DNA from: Sanghuangporus weigelae
Lineage: Eukaryota > Basidiomycota > Agaricomycetes > Hymenochaetales > Hymenochaetaceae
NCBI GenBank assembly: GCA_033182465.1
Contig: CP137324.1
Coordinates: 2,480,001 to 2,544,000, forward strand
Reading direction: 5' to 3'
DNA: 64,000 bases
Shown here: positions 57,567 through 64,000 of the stretch, one piece after another
Numbering within the stretch: the stretch's first letter is position 1
How the letters are laid out: each line of letters opens with the position of its first letter
Program-made: the position numbers and the translations under genes
Notes under the pieces: generated by a model
Told to the model about the DNA's origin: nothing
What the model saw: only the letters and a program-made list of their open reading frames with translations
Database searches by the model: none

Positions 57567-59139
57567 TCACCAGAAGCGATTGCTTCGTGGATTCATGTTT
57601 TTTGCTGTTCGCAGCATGACGATGTTGGATGATAAACTCGAGAACTGGAAACGGGGTCGTTAGTCAGGTTTCTGGGAGATGGTGGAAAAATAGAGATTTG
57701 TGCACTTACCCCGTTCCCGACAAATACCTCCGCACGTTCCGCAATGGCCATGTCGATGGCCATCTCCACGTACTTCTGCTCATTGTCCACCTGAAGGTCA
57801 AGACTACTCTTCAGGTCCGCCCAGCCATCCTTAACCAGAGCTTCTCGTAATCGGTCCACCCACCAACCCCAGCCGTTCGTAAGCACGTACACACGTTGGA
57901 GGTCCGGCCTCTCTTCGCGTACATCGTGCAGTTTCTTCACGATATCATCGATCTCCGGCCAGCAATGTTGGAGATAATACTTTTCTCGTCCATCTAAGCT
58001 TTCGAGAGAGCCAAAGTCGGGAGGGCTGAATCGGTCGGGGAGTTCAGAGAACTGGTTGAAGCCCATGTACGTCGCACCCCATCTAGCGAGTCGTGGACAA
58101 TGACGAATGTAATCTCCACGTCGCAGATGCACAGCAACCAGACCTTCAATGACGTCCGGAAGCATGGGCGCGGGTGTGGATGTGAGAAGAGGAAGGTTGC
58201 GAGCAACGCCGGACGTGACGAGTGGTGACCAAGAGAAGTCACGGATGACTGGAGAGGCGGAGAGGCTTGGCCAGAGGGACAAGATATTGTTTGACCCAAA
58301 TAAGAACCAGCTGAAGACAGGTGGGTTGCTGCCGACCTCGACGCAGCTCGCCGAAGTGTCTGTGAGCTTGGCAACCCACCAGTCGAGGGGCTCACCTCCT
58401 TCGACAAGACTTGGTGCCTCTGACGAGCTGATCCGCACACGCTTCGATGGTGGACAGACCTCCTCCCAGTACTCCGCGTTGACCGATCGCGGTGCTCTCA
58501 TGGATCCACCGGCGCTCGGACCAGAAATGAACGCGTTCAGAGGAATACGAGCTGGCCGTAATGCGAAATCGTATATGGTATATGGAAGAATCGTATGCGA
58601 CCAGGTGTAGTCCTCGAATACGAACGAGCGATTTGACAGGTAGGCGAGGTGGGACGCGAGAATTCTATCAAGATGCGTTCAAGATGCGATCGCTCCGGAA
58701 GAGGGGATTATTACACTCACAGTTCTTGGAGAATGTTATTCAGCCCGTGGCCCCAAAGATGCTCCGGAAATCGCAGAAACATCCCATCCTTGCCTTCAGG
58801 GAATGGCAACGAAAGGTCATGCTGTGGTAGATGGCGTTCAAACACTCGTATGGTTTCGTAACTTGGTGGTATGCCTGACCAGAGCACTCCAAATACGAGG
58901 AATGCAAGTATGGAAGCAAGAAAGGCGAAGATACGCCTTGGCGTCAAGAAATGCAAAAGAGTGAAACAGGCAGCGCGCGCTGACCATGGCCGTGAAGAGT
59001 GCTGTTTTCGCGGAGTGGGCGAGCTTCGGCGTGCGTGAGTCCCGCGGCCATCCTCTGCGCTCGGGACCAGTTCGTAATGGTCGTCGAATGATGTGCGCTG
59101 GACGCCAAAGAGACGCCTTGCGATGCCTTCCCAGCCCAT
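57567..59139 (-). CDS. GDP-fucose protein O-fucosyltransferase-like (intact motif copy)
   Basis: Three exons, 58721-59139, 57710-58664 and 57567-57644; 483 residues. Type II membrane layout: cytosolic N-terminus, helix [19 protein letters not shown], lumenal domain. It carries [31 protein letters not shown], then the canonical HLRRGDY donor loop, [19 protein letters not shown] and [11 protein letters not shown]. The family transfers fucose from GDP-fucose to protein Ser/Thr in the secretory pathway; the fungal acceptors are not established. Its paralogue at 44128-45631 is collinear exon by exon but has lost both loop arginines. The two, with their CFEM neighbours, form an inverted duplication. 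Confidence 0.85.
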
Positions 59140-61334
59140 GGGAGTCGATGGTCAACAGAGAAGCTGCGCTCTCACGACGGGGTATGATATATTTTGGTCC
59201 GCAGTTGTTACAGTGCTAGATTACATTACATAATATTCTGCCGACTCGGTTAATCGGTTGCTATGTTCTTCGCGTCGCTCATGCTAAATCTATTCGCACA
59301 GGTCGGCGCCCATGCTACAACTAGAAAACAGCGCTGGCCACTTCATCTATGCGAGATGTGACTTTGAAGAGTTTTAGATTTACTTCATCTACAATACCAA
59401 TCGTTAGAGCAAGTTGACATCCGAGCCAAGATTCTCTCTCGCCATTCTATGACTCCGTTCGGTGCTCAATGTCTTGTGCAGAAAAGGGAGCATGTTCATT
59501 TTAAACGCGCCACCGCTTTCTTCTACTCGTTATCTCTTGAATAGATTCGGGATTAGGCCAGTCCGCTTTGCACGGTCTCACATTTTCGTCGACACAGTAA
59601 TATCTTATACCTAGCTATGTTGTCCCGAGCTTGGAGCCACGAAAAGAGATGAAGTTCTTGTGACTCGAAGTTGCTTTTTTGGCAACCAGTTGTTCTCGGA
59701 CAGCTTCAGCGGAAATGTACCCAGTCGTACGCTCCAGTCCAGCACTTCTAAGCATCAATTAGTGCATCCTGTTTGGCATGCATCGATGAGCTTCGTTTGC
59801 CTTGCAATGCCTTTCATCCTCGTTTGTCGCATTTGATCGGACAGTCGTTGCACGGATCCTCCTGTTCAAAGACTTTGGCCATCGGAATCAGAGCTCTTCC
59901 TTTTTCATCTAGATGACTTTTTTGTCGGGTATCTCGCATCCCCTGTTTCTTTTCTTCTTCAATAACTCGCTCGCCCATTTGTTTTTTACTTCCTAGGGAC
60001 TGAGGAATACGTTCACCGTAACAGTAAATCAAACCGGCTACTAGTAAAAACATCAGTACGAAAGCTAGATTTAGAGTTAGTAAACGACAGCTTACTCCCA
60101 TTTATTTTGTCAGAAACCTGTATGCGTATATATATACTGCAGTCGATGACCGACCTGCCTCACATTATCGCTAAGTGCTGCAGTTTTCCACATTTTCTGC
60201 GTCGCTTATCAGCCGAGAATCGCGGATTGCATGGTTGCTTGCTGAATCGCCCTGGCATCAGTTATATCCATAGATGCCTTAAATTATTCCAGCTTTCGGC
60301 AAGTAGGAATGTGGGGAAAGTATACGTGATCCAGTTGCATCTCGATTGCACGCATCCGTAAATCTGCCCGATAAGATTACAGAGAGAAGTGTTGATGCAA
60401 GACTTTTGGTCTCGCTGTGATGCAAAGAATGTGGACTCGCGAATCTGCTGGACCGTATTAGATGGCCTGATCGGCCGAGTTCATCTGCAGATAGCCTACT
60501 ACACTTAATGCGTATGAAGGTCTGCAGCTTTCTGACGCTCAAAGAAGGAGCTTGAATTTTTTTTGCAAAACGGAATCGTTACCACAATACAAAGCATGCT
60601 AAGCTCAGTCCGAAATGGTCCGTTCGTTGTAGATAGCAAGGTCACAAGGAAAGACATAGGGGACGGTTTTTTCATGTAGTTAAGATTTGCTGTGTCGCAT
60701 AGGGTGTCTCCATGATCGGATGAACTGGACACTCGAACAACGCGTGCCCGATCTTGCTTTACCCAGAAGGGCCGACTACGTTGCTTTCGGAAGATCACGA
60801 GTCCGAAAGAACTAAAATATATCTAAGTATGTGATAATAGAAGCGATAGAATGATACGATGCAAATAACTCAGAGTGTTTTCAATAAGTTGCTATTCCGT
60901 CCAGACATTTTAACCAGGGATACTGCCAGTACTAGTGATCAGGTAAGGAGATCCTTTGTGGTGGGCGCAAGGTACTACTCAGCATGCGCGATTCGAGTGG
61001 GAAATCGACAAACAGTTATAGGTGTAACGACTGGATTTTGCACTCTTAGAACCGAGAATCCGAGTTATTGGTGAACGATCATAGTCAAGGCACCTTCAAT
61101 TAAACAATTATAAAAGAGAGGCTGACTAAAGCTTGGCGAGTCATGAGCCGGTTATACCGGCTACTGAAATCGGCATTTCGCCCGGTTGATGATGATCGAT
61201 CGGCTTAAAGTCAGCATCCCCAACAATTTGAATTTCGCTCTTATCTTCCTCATAAAGCGCAATGCTTCAAACTTTACCTTAACCTTCGACCACGAACAAG
61301 GACAAAGGCAACGTGACTGAAGTTGAGTGGAGGA
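59140..61334. other. Intergenic, mostly featureless
   Basis: 2.2 kb between the fucosyltransferase gene (reading left) and the thioesterase gene (reading right). Except for the possible small membrane protein at 59814-60101, no coding frame, RNA gene or repeat is supported. Confidence 0.45.
59814..60101 (-). CDS. Possible small membrane-anchored protein
   Basis: A single open frame of 95 residues with one N-terminal hydrophobic segment (LAFVLMFLLVAGLIYCY), a charged Lys/Glu/Gln-rich middle and a Cys-containing end (CNDCPIKC). The layout would fit a signal-anchored or secreted peptide, but no relative is recognised and a chance frame cannot be excluded. Confidence 0.3.
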   Translation of the reverse strand: MGVSCRLLTLNLAFVLMFLLVAGLIYCYGERIPQSLGSKKQMGERVIEEEKKQGMRDTRQKSHLDEKGRALIPMAKVFEQEDPCNDCPIKCDKRG

Positions 61335-62577
61335 ATGTTGAACTGGCCTGCGTTATTGCCTGCGATGAAAGGCTGCATCCGCGCGTTGTTTACAGGTGAC
61401 CACTCGCGATCCGTCTTGCCTTTCGTCCCGCGGCCTCTACGGATTCTCCTTCTGCTCATCCTTATTCTAAATAGCAGGTCTCTTCCATTTACGTGGCACT
61501 GTGAGTAATAAGCGCATTCTGGTTTGGACTGGCTATATCTGAACGCCGCTCTTAGTCCGTGTGTTCCGCCCTGTTTTGTATGTTCGGTTCAGGGCTTTAT
61601 TGCTCTATTTCGCGCCGAAGAAGACGAGGGATGCATGGCTGGATAGCATGTGCCCGATTGGAAAGTCTCCTTTCGAATTGAAAGGGTCGTACGTGACATG
61701 GGCGAGCCTTGATGAAAGTGACTATAACATTCACCTGAGCAACTCAAGGTGCGCACCCTTGCCAATAGCTGCGGTTTGTTGTACTCTTTGACTGATATTA
61801 TTATCTAGCTATGCTAAGGTCCTTGACATGCTTCGCCTCAAGTATTCCCTTGCGCATCTGAGCACGGTCTTCCGTGACGGTTGCTGGATTGCACTTGGTG
61901 CAACGCATCTCAAGTTTATTCGAGAGATCCCTCTTGGAAGGAAATATGAAATGAGGATGTATATAGGTAGCTGGGACTCTAAATGGGTGCGTGGTAACCG
62001 ATACCATTACCGATCCAGCACTGAGTTTTTTTTTTAGATGTATATCATTGCCAGATTCGTCAGTAAGGATAAAAGCAAGTCTGGCGATTCAAAGACGCAG
62101 GAACGGCTGCAGGGTGCGAAAGAGGCGCTTCAAGCGGTGTCCTCATCACCCAATGGGATTCCGATGCCTCGATTCCACACCCCAGCTATCCCAGACGTGT
62201 CCGGCTTTACGACGCCAAATCCGTTGTTGATTTCATCTGCAGAAGACTTTAACTCATTGTGGTCCGAGGCACCAGGCGAAACTCTGCACTGCGTAGCGAT
62301 GAACGAAGTATGCTTCAAGAATGGTCGAGTTACCGTCCCTCCCGCTCTCGCACTTGCTTCGGCAGGATGCGGATTGTCACAAGAGAAATGGGAAGAAGTC
62401 AAAAAGCTGCGCTCAGGAAGGCGTATGCGCGAACTTCTTGTTGGTGGATGGCGTGATGTTCCCGACCATGAACGGTGGTGGGAAGAGGCCATGTTTCAGT
62501 TTGAAGATGATCGCGTTCGACGCCTGAATGTCTTGAAGGGGATGCGAGAGGGACTTGAGGCTACGAGATTGCTTTGA
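61335..62577 (+). CDS. THEM6-like thioesterase-fold protein
   Basis: Four exons, 61335-61500, 61556-61748, 61809-61986 and 62038-62577; 358 residues with all phases matching. An N-terminal hydrophobic stretch (LRILLLLILILNSR) likely anchors it to a membrane. The hotdog-fold section carries the family signature WASLDESDYNIHLSNSSY, then AKVLDMLRLKYSLA, CWIALGATHLKFIREI and KYEMRMYIGSWDSKW. This family is related to 4-hydroxybenzoyl-CoA thioesterases and to animal THEM6. A thioester-cleaving role in the ER or mitochondrial membrane is inferred, not shown. The C-terminal 120 residues continue after the domain with a fungal extension. Exon 4 starts exactly after a long T-run and AG acceptor at 62037. 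Confidence 0.8.
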
Positions 62578-63690
62578 TTTTGCCAGGTTTTGGTAGCGGC
62601 CTAGAGATTTTCTCGTTAACTCATCAGAATCAGATCTTCTTGTTTCTCTCTAATTTCTTACTCGAATAATACTACTGCTTATATAATAATATAGATTTTA
62701 CATAACATCAAGTTGATCGACAAGCTTTGTATGTCGAGCTTCCTTAAAGGGTAAAGTATTGCCCCGAATGACCGAATCATCTGTTGTCGGCTCGTCTTCA
62801 CACACACTCTTTACTTCCACCTGTAGATTCTGTGTTTACTGCAGAAACTATCACCAGGTCGGCTTGAGGTGGGCTCGGGCAGTGAAGGGCACATGGCTGG
62901 AAATTCTGAGAGGCAGGGTTATTAGGCCAGGGTACGCGAGCTATTTTCTTTCCGATGATGAAACGACAGGGTATGATGTGTCGTCAATATCAGTTGCACA
63001 GGTCGAAAAGGCGTCAATCGATATGGAGCCATCGTCCCTAATTGCTTGAATATATATCCACAGCTCGGTAACTCTGGTTGCTGCTTGGAGGTATCGCACA
63101 CGAAGCGTCTCGGTACTCAATATTTGCCATTGAGGATCGTGTTGGGCGTTTCTTTCGGCTTCGGCGCTTAAATACACGAGGAGAGGAGACGCGCAGTTCC
63201 TGTCTTCGGCCGAGACAGATTGGACGGGCAAAAGCGGTAAACTATGCGTGCGTACACGATTTCAGAGGATTAACTTGTGGATGATCATCGTGCTGAGTAG
63301 CATTCACGGCTTTGCATATTCCGGACGCCGCATCCAGACGTTTCTATTTGCCTTTCCGAAACATCGGTTATCTCGTAAAATGTGAAGTCTTCGATGCTTC
63401 TCCTGTGAACCCGAGGCATTCGATGGGTCAGAAATAGCGACATTGACCGTGTTCCTATCCCAACGATTGGACATCGAAACAGATGGTCGTTCGTTTCCTG
63501 CATTGCATACTCTTTGTGTCCTGACTGTATCAATCTTGTGATCAATTAGATTGGCGAAGTGATGCTTTCAGGCTCAGCTTGGCAACTGTCTTTCCAGATT
63601 TATTGACCCATCATCAATTCTCGGCATTCTTCCCTTATTTGTCTCTTTCACCACGACGAGTTGAGTTAGTGATCGGATGTGACTGCGTGA
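62578..63690. other. Intergenic with no supported gene
   Basis: Frames occur on both strands (62759-63049 plus, 62941-63231 minus), but they overlap and neither has a recognisable domain or splice-connected neighbour, so no gene is called. Confidence 0.4.
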
Positions 63691-64000
63691 GAAGCCTTGG
63701 GCCCGTGCACATTCGATGGGAGGAAATCATCGTTTGATCGTCGCCACATCAAGTTGGTTGCTTCCGCTCTCACTGTGACGTGGGACGTCGGTCCACGTCC
63801 TGGAGCTCCTGCGAGGCTTCATAGTGCTGCCAGCTTCCACCACGAGCGACTTCAGCACCCACAGACTGTGCCACCTACAGTTCCACCACTTCCGCCGCAA
63901 CTTCGACCCTTGGACCAAAACATGTATCGCCCGCAGTCTGCTGCTCCTCTATTTGTTCCCCGACCGCAACAGGCTGTCCATCCAGAGGTTCGTGAAGACC
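63691..64000 (+). CDS. Partial exon, Pro/Gln-rich protein running off the window
   Basis: An open frame from about 63691 to the right edge encodes HIKLVASALTVTWDV, then a Pro-, Gln- and His-rich stretch (QTVPPTVPPLPPQL, then PLFVPRPQQ). Its base composition is richer in G+C than the preceding spacer, which supports coding. A stop codon lies just upstream in this frame and there is no clear initiator, so it is probably an internal exon after an intron or the start of a gene whose ATG is not evident. Not identifiable from this part. Confidence 0.35.

Noticed and set aside
62759-63231. Overlapping frames on opposite strands of about 96 residues each
   Set aside because: No domain, no splice-linked exons, and no evidence to choose between strands.

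Overview
This window is nuclear DNA of a fungus, almost certainly a mushroom-forming basidiomycete (Agaricomycetes). The genes carry many introns of about 50-65 bases with GT/AG ends. The gene content fits as well: a C2-NACHT-WD40 NLR, CFEM cell-wall proteins, a DUF6534-type seven-helix protein, a fungal O-fucosyltransferase family, Ty1/copia elements and small DNA-transposon derivatives. The window is accessory in character. Almost every locus is duplicated, and much of the rest is decayed or mobile. No rRNA, CRISPR array or convincing tRNA was seen by eye.

Region 1 (1-8880): a decayed 3' fragment of a WD40 NLR gene (about 1233-2256), then an intact 10-exon C2-NACHT-WD40 gene (3602-8880, 1605 residues). 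The two share upstream flanks, so they are a tandem duplication in which the first copy lost its middle. Region 2 (8881-17590): an intergenic stretch, a two-exon HAD-superfamily phosphatase on the minus strand (10726-11891), two diverged copies of a roughly 1.4-1.9 kb non-coding unit (12628-15910), and a 614 bp hAT-type MITE with perfect 8 bp target duplication (16707-17320).

Region 3 (17590-43000): an array of about 4.4 kb units, each carrying a minus-strand gene for a putative zinc-finger nuclear protein. Copies A (20779-22688) and B (25206-27055) are intact, copy C (29680-31468) is decayed, and a leftmost copy has lost its gene. Mobile DNA has entered the array: an LTR-bounded element of 1539 bp (18324-19862), a 760 bp foldback MITE (32262-33021), and two nested Ty1/copia elements (33084-42876, with the second at 38333-42804 sitting inside the 3' LTR of the first).

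Region 4 (43060-59139): a 430 bp tandem duplication, then a large inverted duplication. A block of O-fucosyltransferase-like gene plus CFEM gene occurs on the plus strand (44128-46672) and again on the minus strand (56474-59139). Between the arms lie a broken zinc-type alcohol dehydrogenase-like copy carrying a pogo-type MITE in an exon (47265-49430), an intact 11-exon copy of the same gene (51334-52968), and a 13-exon seven-helix membrane protein gene (54027-55823). The plus-strand fucosyltransferase-like copy has lost both arginines of the donor-binding HxRRGD motif.

Region 5 (59140-64000): mostly intergenic, with an intact THEM6-like thioesterase gene (61335-62577) and the start of an open Pro/Gln-rich coding stretch running off the right edge. 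The genes do not form a pathway. The themes are duplicated immune-receptor, surface-protein and nuclear-protein families, and repeat-driven remodelling. The exon models given here were derived by hand from reading frame, splice signals and paralogue comparison.
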